Source: Palleronia sediminis (lineage in GTDB: Bacteria; Pseudomonadota; Alphaproteobacteria; Rhodobacterales; Rhodobacteraceae). Taken from it: a stretch of DNA of 64,000 nt. The notes under the pieces were generated by a model that saw nothing but the letters and a program-made list of their open reading frames with translations, had not been told where the DNA came from and did not search any database. The position numbers and the translations under genes were made by a program. Location of the stretch: contig NZ_SNAA01000003.1 in the NCBI RefSeq assembly GCF_004358695.1, forward strand, positions 178,751 to 242,750. Reading direction: 5' to 3'. Position 1 is the first letter of the stretch. Each line of letters starts with the position of its first letter. This document shows, one piece after another, positions 8,725-18,659 of this stretch.

Positions 8725-10752
8725 GTGAGCAACCCGCTTCTCGATGACTGGACGACCCGGTTCGACCTGCCGCCCTTCGACGCGATCGAGGATGCCCATT
8801 TCGAGCCCGCCGTCGAGACCGCCCTGGCCGAGGCGCGCGCGGCGGTGGAGCGCATCGCCGAGGACGCGGCCGCGCCCACATTCGCCAACACGATCGAGGC
8901 GCTGGAATCCGCGGGCCGCCGGCTCGACCGGGTTCTGGGGGTGTTCTTCAACCTCGCCGGGGCCGATTCCAACCCCGAGCGGCAGCGCCTGCAGCGGGTG
9001 TTCTCGCCGATGCTCAGCGCCTATTCGTCGGATGTCTACATGAACGAGCCGCTGTTTCAGCGGATCGAGACGGTCTGGCAGGCGCGCGACACGCTTGACC
9101 TGACGCCCGAGCAGGCGCGGCTTTTGCTGGTCACGCGGCGCGCCTTTGTCCGCGCGGGGGCCGAGCTGCGCGGGCCGGCGCGCGACCGTCTGCGCCAGGT
9201 GGTCGAGCGGCTTTCGGCGCTGGGGGTGGAGTTCACGCAGAACCTTCTGGCCGACGAGCGCGACTGGCACATGACCCTGTCCGAGGCCGATCTCGAGGGT
9301 CTGCCCGGTTTCGTCGTCGAGGCGGCGCGCGCGGCGGGGGCGTCGCTCGATGCGGGGGGGCCGGCGGTGACGCTGTCGCGCTCGCTCATCGTGCCGTTCC
9401 TGCAATTCTCGCCCCGGCGCGACCTGCGCGAGCAGGCATGGCGCGCCTGGACCGCGCGCGGCGCGGGCGGCGGGGCGACCGACAACCGCGATATTGCGCG
9501 CGAGATCCTCGCCCTGCGCGAGGAACGCGCCGACCTGCTGGGCTATGACAGTTTCGCGGCCTACAAGCTCGAGACGCAGATGGCCCGGACGCCCGAGGCG
9601 GTGCGCGACCTGCTGATGCAGGTCTGGGAGCCCGCGCGGGAGCAGGCCGAGGCGGATGCCACCCGCCTGTCGGCGATGATGCATGCCGACGGCGTCAATG
9701 CCGAGCTCGAGCCGTGGGACTGGCGCTACTATTCCGAAAAGCGCCGCCAGGAGGAACACGATCTCGACGAGGCCGCGCTCAAGCCGTATCTGCAGCTCGA
9801 CCGGATGATCGACGCGGCGTTCGCCTGCGCGCATCGCCTTTTCGGCCTCGAGGTCGCGCCCATCGACGTGCCGCTCTATCACCCCGATATCCGCGCCTTC
9901 GAGGTGACGCGGCAGGGGCGCCATGTCGGCGTGTTCTTCGGCGACTACTTCGCCCGGCCCTCGAAACGCTCGGGCGCGTGGTGTTCGGCCTTCCGGTCGC
10001 AGGGCAAGCTGGGGGGCGAGGAACGCCCGGTCGTCGTCAATGTCTGCAATTTCGCGAAACCGCCCGAAGGGCGCCCCGCGCTGCTGAGCTATGACGACGC
10101 GCGCACCCTGTTTCACGAGTTCGGCCACGCGCTGCACCAGTTGCTGAGCGACGTGACCTATCCCTCGCTTTCGGGCACCTCGGTCGCGCGCGATTTCGTC
10201 GAGCTTCCCTCGCAGCTTTTCGAGCATTGGCTCGAGCTGCCCGAGGTGCTGGCCGAGTTCGCGACCCATGCCGAGACGGGCGAGCCGATGCCGCGCGACA
10301 TGCTCGACCGGATGCTCGCGGCCTCGACCTATGACATGGGGTTCCAGACCGTCGAATACCTGGGCTCGGCGCTGGTCGATCTCGAGTTTCACGCGGGCGA
10401 GGCCCCGGAGGATCCGATGGCCTTCCAGCAAGAGGTGCTCGACGGGATCGGGATGCCCAAGCCCATCGCCATGCGCCACGCCACGCCGCATTTTGCGCAT
10501 GTGTTCGCGGGCGACGGCTATTCGGCGGGGTATTACAGCTACATGTGGTCCGAGGTCATGGATGCCGATGCGTTCGAGGCCTTCCGCGAGGGCGACGGCC
10601 CGTTCGATACGAACCTGGCCGCCCGGCTCGAGGCCGAGATCCTGTCGGTCGGCGGCACGGTCGAGGCCGACGTGGCCTATACCGCCTTTCGCGGGCGGAT
10701 GCCCGGCCCCGAGGCGCTGCTGAAGGGCAGGGGGCTCGCCCCCGCCGCCTGA
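8725..10752 (+). CDS. M3 family metallopeptidase (oligopeptidase A / dipeptidyl carboxypeptidase)
   Basis: A 675-residue zinc oligopeptidase that degrades short peptides in the cytosol. The zinc motif is intact as FHEFGHALHQLL (about residue 463), and the third ligand lies downstream in the ELPSQLFEHWLE segment. The family C-terminal region GDGYSAGYYSYMWSEVMDADAFEAF is present. Length is typical for PrlC or Dcp; the two cannot be separated here. No signal peptide is seen. It sits 28 bp behind the permease, so peptide degradation and amino-acid uptake may be co-expressed. Confidence 0.92.
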   Translation: MSNPLLDDWTTRFDLPPFDAIEDAHFEPAVETALAEARAAVERIAEDAAAPTFANTIEALESAGRRLDRVLGVFFNLAGADSNPERQRLQRVFSPMLSAYSSDVYMNEPLFQRIETVWQARDTLDLTPEQARLLLVTRRAFVRAGAELRGPARDRLRQVVERLSALGVEFTQNLLADERDWHMTLSEADLEGLPGFVVEAARAAGASLDAGGPAVTLSRSLIVPFLQFSPRRDLREQAWRAWTARGAGGGATDNRDIAREILALREERADLLGYDSFAAYKLETQMARTPEAVRDLLMQVWEPAREQAEADATRLSAMMHADGVNAELEPWDWRYYSEKRRQEEHDLDEAALKPYLQLDRMIDAAFACAHRLFGLEVAPIDVPLYHPDIRAFEVTRQGRHVGVFFGDYFARPSKRSGAWCSAFRSQGKLGGEERPVVVNVCNFAKPPEGRPALLSYDDARTLFHEFGHALHQLLSDVTYPSLSGTSVARDFVELPSQLFEHWLELPEVLAEFATHAETGEPMPRDMLDRMLAASTYDMGFQTVEYLGSALVDLEFHAGEAPEDPMAFQQEVLDGIGMPKPIAMRHATPHFAHVFAGDGYSAGYYSYMWSEVMDADAFEAFREGDGPFDTNLAARLEAEILSVGGTVEADVAYTAFRGRMPGPEALLKGRGLAPAA

Positions 10753-10851
10753 TCGCGCCCCCGGCGGGTGCCTTTCCGCCCCGCCGGGGGAACCCGCACG
10801 GCCCGTTCCTGTTGCCCTTGTGGAAACGCAAGCAAATCAAGGGTGACTGAC

Positions 10852-11883
10852 ATGGCCGAGGCCGCCAAGACACGACTGCCGGGCGACAGGTTCCCCCGCG
10901 CATCCTGGAGCGCGATTTTCGTGGGGGCCATCATCGCGGTGGGTCTCATGATCTTTTTCACCACTCTGGGCGTCGCCATCGGCGCGGCCAGCATCAACCC
11001 CGACAGCGAAAGCAACCCGCTGGGCGGTCTCGGTTCGGGCTCGGCCATCTATCTCATCGTCACGCAGCTCGTTTCGCTGGCCGCGGGCGGTTACGCGGCG
11101 GGCAAGCTTTCGGGCGTGCCGCGCAGCATGGCGGCGATCCTGCACGGCGCCGCGATCTGGGCGGCGGCCACGATCCTGATGGCCTGGGCCGCGATTTCGG
11201 GCACCAGCGCCACGATCAGCGCCGGGACGACCGTGCTGAGCAGCGCGGCGCGCCAAGCCGTCGATGCCGCGCAATACGTCGCCCCCGACGACCTGTCCTT
11301 TCCCGACCTGTCGGGCATCGCTCAGCGTGTTTCCTTCGAGGATCTGCCCCCCGAGATCCGCGATACGCTCCAAGAGCGGAACGTGACGCCGCGCCAGTTC
11401 GCCACCGCGGTCGAGAACGCCTTTCGCAACGTCGTGAGCGAATCCGAACAGGAACGCGCCGTGAACATCGTGCAGCGCGCCGTGGCCGATGCGCTGGCCT
11501 CGCCCGGCGACATCTCCGAGGACGTGAACCGCGCGCTCGACCGGCTGGTCGAAGGGCCGGACGCGGTGTTCTCCGAGGAGGATCGCGAAGAGGTCCGGGC
11601 CGTGCTGCGAAACCGTCTCGGCGTGACCGAGCAGGACGTCGAAGAGGTCATCGCCACGGTCGAGAACCGGTTCGACGCAGCCGTCGAGCAAGCGCGCGAA
11701 ACCGCGGACGAGTTGCAGCAGCGTGCCGTCGAGGCCGCGGGCAATGCCGCCGATGCGGTATCCTCGGCCGCGTTCTGGCTGTCGCTGGCCTCGATCCTCG
11801 GTCTTGCCGCGGCTGCCAGCGGCGCGCTGGCGGGCCGGCCCAAGACGACGAGCGTCGAAGACATGCGCACCACCTATTCCTGA
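10852..11883 (+). CDS. hypothetical membrane protein with a long soluble loop
   Basis: A 343-residue protein I do not recognise as a characterised family. Hydrophobic segments lie at about residues 18-45, 65-85, 95-118 and near the C-terminus (FWLSLASILGLAAAASGALAG). Between the third and fourth is a charged, coiled-coil-prone region of about 190 residues rich in Glu, Arg and Ala. Glycine-rich membrane helices resemble alphaproteobacterial proteins often labelled PhnA-like or general-stress membrane proteins. The chosen ATG at 10852 follows a GGGTGAC run; the longer upstream frame is rejected for its cysteine and arginine-rich composition. A strong terminator follows. Confidence 0.65.
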   Translation: MAEAAKTRLPGDRFPRASWSAIFVGAIIAVGLMIFFTTLGVAIGAASINPDSESNPLGGLGSGSAIYLIVTQLVSLAAGGYAAGKLSGVPRSMAAILHGAAIWAAATILMAWAAISGTSATISAGTTVLSSAARQAVDAAQYVAPDDLSFPDLSGIAQRVSFEDLPPEIRDTLQERNVTPRQFATAVENAFRNVVSESEQERAVNIVQRAVADALASPGDISEDVNRALDRLVEGPDAVFSEEDREEVRAVLRNRLGVTEQDVEEVIATVENRFDAAVEQARETADELQQRAVEAAGNAADAVSSAAFWLSLASILGLAAAASGALAGRPKTTSVEDMRTTYS

Positions 11884-11907
11884 CGCGACGCCCGTCCCGA
11901 CAAGATA

Positions 11908-11933
11908 AGACCCGCCCCTCGGGGCGGGTCTTT
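11908..11933. terminator. intrinsic terminator, probably bidirectional
   Basis: A perfect 11-bp stem (11908-11918 with 11921-11931) with a two-base apex, followed by TTT on the plus strand and preceded by A-rich sequence. It lies between the convergent ends of the membrane-protein gene (stop at 11883) and sat/cysC (stop at 11962), so it can serve both. Confidence 0.85.
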
Positions 11934-11961
11934 GCATGTCCGGCAGGGCGGTCGGGGTCGC

Positions 11962-13668
11962 TCAGGCCGCGATCAGGCCCATGCTCTCGAGCTTGAGCAG
12001 CACCTGGTGGGCGCAGTTGTCGACATCGACATTGGTCGTGTCGAGCCGCAGCTCGGGGTTCTCGGGCGTGTCATAGGGGTCCGAGATGCCCGTGAACTCC
12101 TTGATCTTGCCCTCGCGCGCGAGCTTGTAGAGGCCCTTGCGGTCGCGCCGCTCGCATTCCTCGATGGGCGTGGCGACGTGCACTTCGACGAAGGCGCCGA
12201 AATTCTCGATATCCTCGCGCACCGCGCGCCGCGTCGCCTGGTAGGGCGCGATGGGCGCGCAGATCGCGATACCGCCGTTCTTGGTGATCTCGCTCGCGAC
12301 ATAGCCGATGCGGCGGATGTTGAGGTCGCGGTGTTCCTTGCTGAAACCCAGCTCGGAGCTGAGGTTCTTGCGCACGATATCCCCATCGAGCAGCGTCACC
12401 GGGCGGCCGCCCATCTCCATCAGCTTGACCATGAGCGCATTCGCGATGGTCGATTTGCCCGAGCCGGAAAAGCCCGTGAAGAACACGGTGAAGCCCTGAC
12501 GCGCCCGCGGCGGGCGGGTCCGGCGCAGCTCTTTCACCACCTCGGGAAAGCTGAACCATTCGGGGATCTCGAGCCCTTCGGCCAGGCGGCGGCGCAGCTC
12601 GGTGCCCGAGATGTTGAGGACGGTCACGCCTTCCTCGATCTCGTCGGCGGGCTCGTACTGGGCGCGCTCCTGCACATAGACCATGTGTTTGAAGTCGACC
12701 ATCTCGATGCCCATCTCGTCCTGATGCTCGCGGAACAGGTCCTGGGCGTCATAGGGGCCGTAGAAATCCTCGCCCGCGCTGTTCTTGCCCGGCCCGGCAT
12801 GGTCGCGGCCGACGATGAAATGGGTCACGCCGTGGTTGCGCCGGATCAGGCCGTGCCACACCGCCTCGCGCGGGCCGGCCATGCGCATCGCGAGGTTGAG
12901 CAGGCTCATATGGGTGGTGGCGGCCGGGTACTTGTCGAGCACCGCCTCGTAGCAGCGCACGCGGGTGAAGTGATCGACATCGCCCGGCTTTGTCATGCCC
13001 ACGACCGGGTGGATCAGCAGGTTGGCCTGCGCCTCTTTCGCGGCGCGGAAGGTGAGTTCCTGGTGCGCGCGGTGCAGCGGGTTGCGCGTCTGGAAGGCGA
13101 CGACGCGGCGCCAGCCCATCTTGCGGAAGAAGGCGCGCAATTCGTTCGGCGTGTCGCGGCGGGCGCGGAAATCGTAATGCACCGGCTGCTGGATGCCCGT
13201 GACCGGCCCGCCCAGATAGACGGCGCCCGCCTCGTTGTGCAGGTAGTTCACCGCCGGATGCGCTTTGTCATCGGCGCCGAAGACATGCCTGGCCTCGCGC
13301 GATTTGTCGGGGCTCCACTTGTCGGTGACGGTCATGGTGGCGAGGATCACGCCTTCCTGGTCGCGCAGCGCGATGTCCTGCCCGATCTCGATGCGCGACG
13401 CGAAGTCCTCGGAGACGTCGAGATTGATCGGCATCGGCCAGAGGCTGCCGTCCTTGAGGCGCATGGTCTCGACGACGCTGTCGTAATCCTCCTGCCCGAG
13501 GAAGCCCTTGAGCGGCGCGAATCCGCCGTTCATCAACAGCTCGAGGTCGCAGATCTGGCGCGGGGTCAGATCGTGCGAGACCAGATCGCCGGCCTCGACC
13601 TTCAGCTTCTGGGCGCTCTCGTACGAGACGTAGAGTTCCGGGACGGGGGCGAAATTCTGGTGCTGCAT
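11962..13668 (-). CDS. sat/cysC: bifunctional sulfate adenylyltransferase / adenylylsulfate kinase
   Basis: A 568-residue fusion that activates sulfate to APS and then phosphorylates it to PAPS for assimilation or sulfation. The ATP-sulfurylase part has QTRNPLHRAH at about 193-202 and VGRDHAGPG further on. The C-terminal APS kinase has P-loop GFSGSGKS at about 397-404. The sequence order (sulfurylase first, kinase second) matches the single-chain bacterial enzyme rather than CysDN-C. I start at the ATG at 13668, 12 bases after a TGAGG; a TTG three codons upstream is possible but too close to it. No cys-type regulatory site was recognised upstream. Confidence 0.93.
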   Translation of the reverse strand: MQHQNFAPVPELYVSYESAQKLKVEAGDLVSHDLTPRQICDLELLMNGGFAPLKGFLGQEDYDSVVETMRLKDGSLWPMPINLDVSEDFASRIEIGQDIALRDQEGVILATMTVTDKWSPDKSREARHVFGADDKAHPAVNYLHNEAGAVYLGGPVTGIQQPVHYDFRARRDTPNELRAFFRKMGWRRVVAFQTRNPLHRAHQELTFRAAKEAQANLLIHPVVGMTKPGDVDHFTRVRCYEAVLDKYPAATTHMSLLNLAMRMAGPREAVWHGLIRRNHGVTHFIVGRDHAGPGKNSAGEDFYGPYDAQDLFREHQDEMGIEMVDFKHMVYVQERAQYEPADEIEEGVTVLNISGTELRRRLAEGLEIPEWFSFPEVVKELRRTRPPRARQGFTVFFTGFSGSGKSTIANALMVKLMEMGGRPVTLLDGDIVRKNLSSELGFSKEHRDLNIRRIGYVASEITKNGGIAICAPIAPYQATRRAVREDIENFGAFVEVHVATPIEECERRDRKGLYKLAREGKIKEFTGISDPYDTPENPELRLDTTNVDVDNCAHQVLLKLESMGLIAA

Positions 13669-13896
13669 GATCGGCAAAGGCCTCAGTGACGGTTCCGCGG
13701 CCGCCCCTCGGACGGCGGCCCGCGCTTAGCCCGCGCATGGCGCCAAGCCAAGGCAAAAAGCCGCATCCGCGCGAATCGCGGCGCCAATGGCACATCTTGG
13801 CGGCAAATGCGGCGCCAGATCGCCCCCGCGCCATGGGGCGGGGGCCGGGTTTCGCGCCCTTGCTGCGGCCGGCCGCGTGCTGCGGCGGCCCGCCGT

Positions 13897-13919
13897 GAGT
13901 ATTTGCGGAAACAGAGAAG
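13897..13919 (+). repeat. dispersed 23-bp intergenic element, copy 2
   Basis: GAGTATTT, then GC, then GGAAACAGAGAAG. It is upstream of both flanking genes, unlike the other copies, which follow stop codons. Same strand as all others. Confidence 0.85.
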
Positions 13920-13956
13920 GCCGGGCGCCGCGAAATCCATGTGAGCGTCGAACAAT

Positions 13957-13970
13957 TTGATTTGGATCAA
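13957..13970 (+). promoter_or_regulatory. FNR/FnrL-type operator
   Basis: TTGAT-TTGG-ATCAA is an exact match to the FNR consensus TTGAT-N4-ATCAA. It lies 66 bases upstream of the cytochrome-c peroxidase ATG, a position suited to activation under low oxygen. Cytochrome-c peroxidases are FNR/ANR-activated in several proteobacteria, and FnrL is the Rhodobacteraceae member. Confidence 0.8.
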
Positions 13971-14036
13971 GGCGTTATCCGTGCCGCGTGCAAGCCTGTG
14001 GCCGCTCATCATCCCGAGAGAAGGAACGAACCGGTC

Positions 14037-15086
14037 ATGAGACGCCTAGCCAGATCCACCGGATTAGCCACACTGACCCTTTCCATCGCCTGCGCCGCCG
14101 CCGCGCAGCAGGAGCTGCGCGAGGTGGCCGCCGATCTGTTCCGCCCGCTGCCCTCGACCGTTCCCGCGGTGAACGACAACCCGATCACCCCCGCCAAGAT
14201 CGACCTCGGCAAGGCGCTTTTCTTTGACCCGCGCATGTCGGCCTCGGGCGTGTTCTCGTGCAACTCGTGCCACAACCTCGCCACGGGGGGCGACGACAAC
14301 ATGCCCGTCTCGATCGGGCATGGCTGGCAAAAGGGGCCGCGCAACTCGCCCACGGTGCTCAACTCGGTCTTCAACGACGCGCAGTTCTGGGACGGCCGCG
14401 CCGCCGACCTCGCCGAGCAGGCCAAGGGCCCGGTGCAGGCCGGCGTCGAGATGGCCAACACCCCCGACAACGTCATCGCGACGCTGAACTCGATGCCGCA
14501 ATATGTCGAATGGTTCAAAGCCTCGTTCCCCGACGAGGACGATCCGGTGACCTTCGACAACTTCGCCAAGGCGATCGAGGCCTACGAGGCGACGCTCATC
14601 ACCCCGGCGCCTTTCGACGCCTGGCTGAACGGCGACGACGCGGCGCTGAGCGATATCGAGAAGACGGGGCTCGAGCTTTTCGTCGATGCGGGCTGCGCCT
14701 CGTGCCATGGCGGCGTGAATCTCGGCGGCGAGGGGTATTATCCCTTCGGCCTCGTCGAGAAGCCGGGCGCCGACGTGTTGCCCGAGGGGGACAAGGGCCG
14801 GTTCGCCGTGACCGAGACCGCCATCGACGAATACGTGTTCCGGGCCGCACCTCTGCGCAACATCGCGCTGACCGCGCCCTATTTCCACTCGGGGGCGGTG
14901 TGGGACCTGCGCACGGCGGTGGCCGTCATGGCCGAATCGCAGCTCGGCGCGGATCTGGACGAGGACGAGATCGACGCGATCACGGCCTTCCTCGGGTCGC
15001 TGACCGGCGAGATGCCCGAGGTGGTCTATCCGGTCCTGCCGCCCGAGACGGCTTCGACCCCCCAGCCCACGGGCGAAGTGCGCTAA
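14037..15086 (+). CDS. di-heme cytochrome-c peroxidase (CcpA/MauG family)
   Basis: A 349-residue periplasmic enzyme that reduces hydrogen peroxide with electrons from cytochrome c. A signal peptide MRRLARSTGLATLTLSIACAAAA is followed by two c-type haem sites, CNSCH at 75-79 and CASCH at 220-224, the normal spacing for the family. Other family segments are LGKALFFDPRMS, PVQAGVEM and RAAPLRNIALTAPYFHSGAVWDL. The ATG with an AAGGA ribosome site is chosen over a longer frame that begins upstream and overlaps the FNR box. Oxygen-regulated expression is likely given that box. It converges with trxB. Confidence 0.95.
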   Translation: MRRLARSTGLATLTLSIACAAAAQQELREVAADLFRPLPSTVPAVNDNPITPAKIDLGKALFFDPRMSASGVFSCNSCHNLATGGDDNMPVSIGHGWQKGPRNSPTVLNSVFNDAQFWDGRAADLAEQAKGPVQAGVEMANTPDNVIATLNSMPQYVEWFKASFPDEDDPVTFDNFAKAIEAYEATLITPAPFDAWLNGDDAALSDIEKTGLELFVDAGCASCHGGVNLGGEGYYPFGLVEKPGADVLPEGDKGRFAVTETAIDEYVFRAAPLRNIALTAPYFHSGAVWDLRTAVAVMAESQLGADLDEDEIDAITAFLGSLTGEMPEVVYPVLPPETASTPQPTGEVR

Positions 15087-15093
15087 GGCGGCC

Positions 15094-15123
15094 TCCGGCG
15101 CGGCCCGTTCGGGTCGCGCCGGA
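15094..15123. terminator. long hairpin between convergent genes, terminator-like
   Basis: A 13-bp stem with one G-T pair (15094-15106 with 15111-15123) around a GTTC loop. It begins 8 bases after the peroxidase stop and 12 bases before the trxB stop. There is no T-tract, so intrinsic termination is uncertain; it may instead block 3' decay. Confidence 0.55.
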
Positions 15124-15134
15124 ATGCGGGGCGA

Positions 15135-16820
<1,686 letters not shown>

Positions 16821-17588
16821 TCAGGCGACGATCCGGTCGATCAGGTCGTCGCGCACGCGCTGCATCGACAGCGCGCCGAACTCGTCCATCCGTTCGAGAT
16901 GCGGAAAGAAGGACAGGAACAGGGCCTGCATCGCGGCCCCCGCGATGCGGTCGATCCGGCCGGGATGCGCGCTTTCCAGTTCGAGCCCGTTGACGGTGAA
17001 GGTGCAGTGCCGCGCAAAGGCCAGGTGATAGCATTGCAGCGGCGAGATCGGCGCGATCTCGATGATCGCCTGCCCGTCGACCAGCGCCGAGATCGGCACC
17101 AGCGCCGAATCGACGCCCAGCAGACGGCGCACTGCGTCGCGGCGGCTGACCAGCCGGGCGGCGGGGCCGAGCAGGATGTCGCGCGACGGCCGGCCCAGCC
17201 CCAGCGCATCGGCCGGAATTCGGTAGAGCGCGCTTTTCCGCCGCCCCGGCAGGATCGTGCGCGCGCCTTTCCACACCAGGCGGTCCACCCCGTTCGAGGT
17301 GATGACCCGGTCGCCGGGCAGCAGATCCTCGACCGCGACGGGGCCGTCGATGGTCTGCACCAGCCCGCCATGCACGATGGCGCCGAAGGTCTGGGTGAAA
17401 AGCGGCGTGGCGGGCCCCATGCGCGTGAACTCGACCGGGTCGCCCGCGCGGTCTAGTCCGATCACATGATAGCGCTGCGTCAGGGGCGGCAACTCTGCCG
17501 GCCCCGAGCGCGGTTTCTGGCGCACGGTCCAGGGCCCGCGCGACGGGGGATAGGCGTTGGGCCGAACCGGCCGCTCGTCCGTGGACAT
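16821..17588 (-). CDS. Hint (Hedgehog/intein-like) domain protein
   Basis: A 255-residue protein of a type common in Rhodobacterales. The Hint-like core contains IVHGGLVQTIDGPVAVEDLLPGDRVITSNGVDRLVWKGARTI. A later segment LLGPAARLVSRRDAVRRLLGVDSALVPISALVDG is also typical. In inteins the fold performs protein splicing; the block-A catalytic Cys/Ser is not evident at the start of this domain, so self-processing is doubtful. No signal peptide is seen. It is convergent with the Lrp gene (3 bp between stops). Function unknown. Confidence 0.75.
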   Translation of the reverse strand: MSTDERPVRPNAYPPSRGPWTVRQKPRSGPAELPPLTQRYHVIGLDRAGDPVEFTRMGPATPLFTQTFGAIVHGGLVQTIDGPVAVEDLLPGDRVITSNGVDRLVWKGARTILPGRRKSALYRIPADALGLGRPSRDILLGPAARLVSRRDAVRRLLGVDSALVPISALVDGQAIIEIAPISPLQCYHLAFARHCTFTVNGLELESAHPGRIDRIAGAAMQALFLSFFPHLERMDEFGALSMQRVRDDLIDRIVA

Positions 17589-17633
17589 GGTCAGACCTCC
17601 GGTCTGGCGGAAAGGGCGCGTCGGGCGGCGGGC

Positions 17634-17744
17634 TCAGGCGGCGTCGGCGGCCCGAACGGGGCGGTATCCGCGCTGAAAGGGCAGCGTCGCCCGATACTTG
17701 CGAGAGCTGTCGATTGCGGCGGCGATCCAGCGGCGCTTGGTCAT
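17634..17744 (-). CDS. 36-residue basic small protein
   Basis: A very short reading frame, MTKRRWIAAAIDSSRKYRAT followed by LPFQRGYRPVRAADAA. It has a good ribosome site (AAAGGA) about 7 bases upstream of the ATG. The pattern [K/R]RRWI..AI..S....LPF.RG resembles tiny conserved Rhodobacteraceae proteins that I recall as MTKRRWI-type hypotheticals. It is basic, with a Trp and no membrane segment. It sits between the Hint gene and pgeF on the same strand. Its function is not known, and the call rests on start context plus recognised pattern. Confidence 0.6.
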   Translation of the reverse strand: MTKRRWIAAAIDSSRKYRATLPFQRGYRPVRAADAA

Positions 17745-17864
17745 GGGGCGATCCTTTGGCGTTTTCGGTGCCGTGAGGATGGCGCCGGATTCGGGCCGCA
17801 ATGGGACGGGCTCGCGCCGCTCGCGCGTCGAACGCGGGGCATTTGCGGGCGGAGCGACGGTGCC

Positions 17865-18659
17865 TCAGCCCGCCCGGATCGCCGAGAGCAGCCGCCCGTA
17901 ATCGGCCTCGCGCCGGTGGGTGGCGCGCCGGTACGAGAAAAAGCGCGACGGATCGGCATAGGTGCAATGGCGCGTCCAGCGGGCGCGTTCGATGCCCGCC
18001 GCGCGCAGCCGGGCCAACCCGAAGGCGGGCAGGTCCAGCATCAGGCGGTCGCCCCGCGCGGGCGTGAAGAACCGTTCCGCCGCGGGGTCTTCGGCGACAA
18101 AGGCCGCGCGCAGCTCCGGCCCGACCTCGTAGGCCTCGACCGAGATGCAGGGGCCGATCACCGCCGCGATATCGCCGCGCCGGGCGCCCAGCCGCTCCAT
18201 CGCGTCGATCGTCGCCTCGAGCACGCCGCCCACGGCCCCTTTCCAGCCCGCATGGGCCGCCCCCACGACACCGGCGGCGCGGTCGGCAAAAAGGACGGGC
18301 ATGCAATCGGCGGTCAGCACGGCGATGGCGATGCCCGGCGTTGCGGTGACGAGCGCATCGGCCTGCGGCGGCGTCTCGGGCGGGGTGTCGTCGGCCACCA
18401 CGACGCGCGGCGAATGGACCTGGTGCAGGCTGCGGAGCTGGGCGGCCGGCACGCCCATCGCCATCGCGGCCCGGCCGCGGTTGATCGCCACGATATCGCG
18501 CTGATCGGTCGAGCCCGCGCCGCAATTCAGCCCGCGAAACACCCCCGAGGACGCCCCGCCGCGCCGGGTAAAGAACCCGTGTCGCATCGGTGCGAGCAGG
18601 TCCGAGGTGAGGATCTCGAGCGTCACGGGCGCCTCCGGGCGGGCAGGGGGGCGGATCAT
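17865..18659 (-). CDS. pgeF: PgeF/YfiH family purine nucleoside phosphorylase-like laccase-domain protein
   Basis: A 264-residue member of the family once called polyphenol oxidase and now known to act on purine nucleosides and, in E. coli, to correct L-Ser errors in peptidoglycan precursors. The three zinc or copper ligands are visible: His in LHQVHSPRV, Cys in LTADCMPVLF and His in GAAHAGWKG. It also has the family start MRHGFFTRRGGASSG. The ATG overlaps the stop of the methyltransferase gene in an ATGA arrangement, so it belongs to the lgt-methyltransferase-pgeF transcript. Confidence 0.93.
   Translation of the reverse strand: MIRPPARPEAPVTLEILTSDLLAPMRHGFFTRRGGASSGVFRGLNCGAGSTDQRDIVAINRGRAAMAMGVPAAQLRSLHQVHSPRVVVADDTPPETPPQADALVTATPGIAIAVLTADCMPVLFADRAAGVVGAAHAGWKGAVGGVLEATIDAMERLGARRGDIAAVIGPCISVEAYEVGPELRAAFVAEDPAAERFFTPARGDRLMLDLPAFGLARLRAAGIERARWTRHCTYADPSRFFSYRRATHRREADYGRLLSAIRAG

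Larger units (their letters stand above)
13669..14036. other. intergenic region between sat/cysC and ccpA-like gene
   Basis: No convincing gene in 368 bases. The left half is GC-rich and featureless. It holds one copy of the dispersed 23-bp element (13897-13919), the only copy not close behind a plus-strand stop codon. It also holds a perfect FNR-type box (13957-13970). The divergent promoters of sat/cysC and the peroxidase must both lie here. Confidence 0.7.

Noticed and set aside
5664-8972. A minus-strand frame of 1102 codons
   Set aside because: It is antisense to dut, the MoeB-like gene and the ABC genes, has no recognisable domain, and the sense-strand genes are all well-supported.
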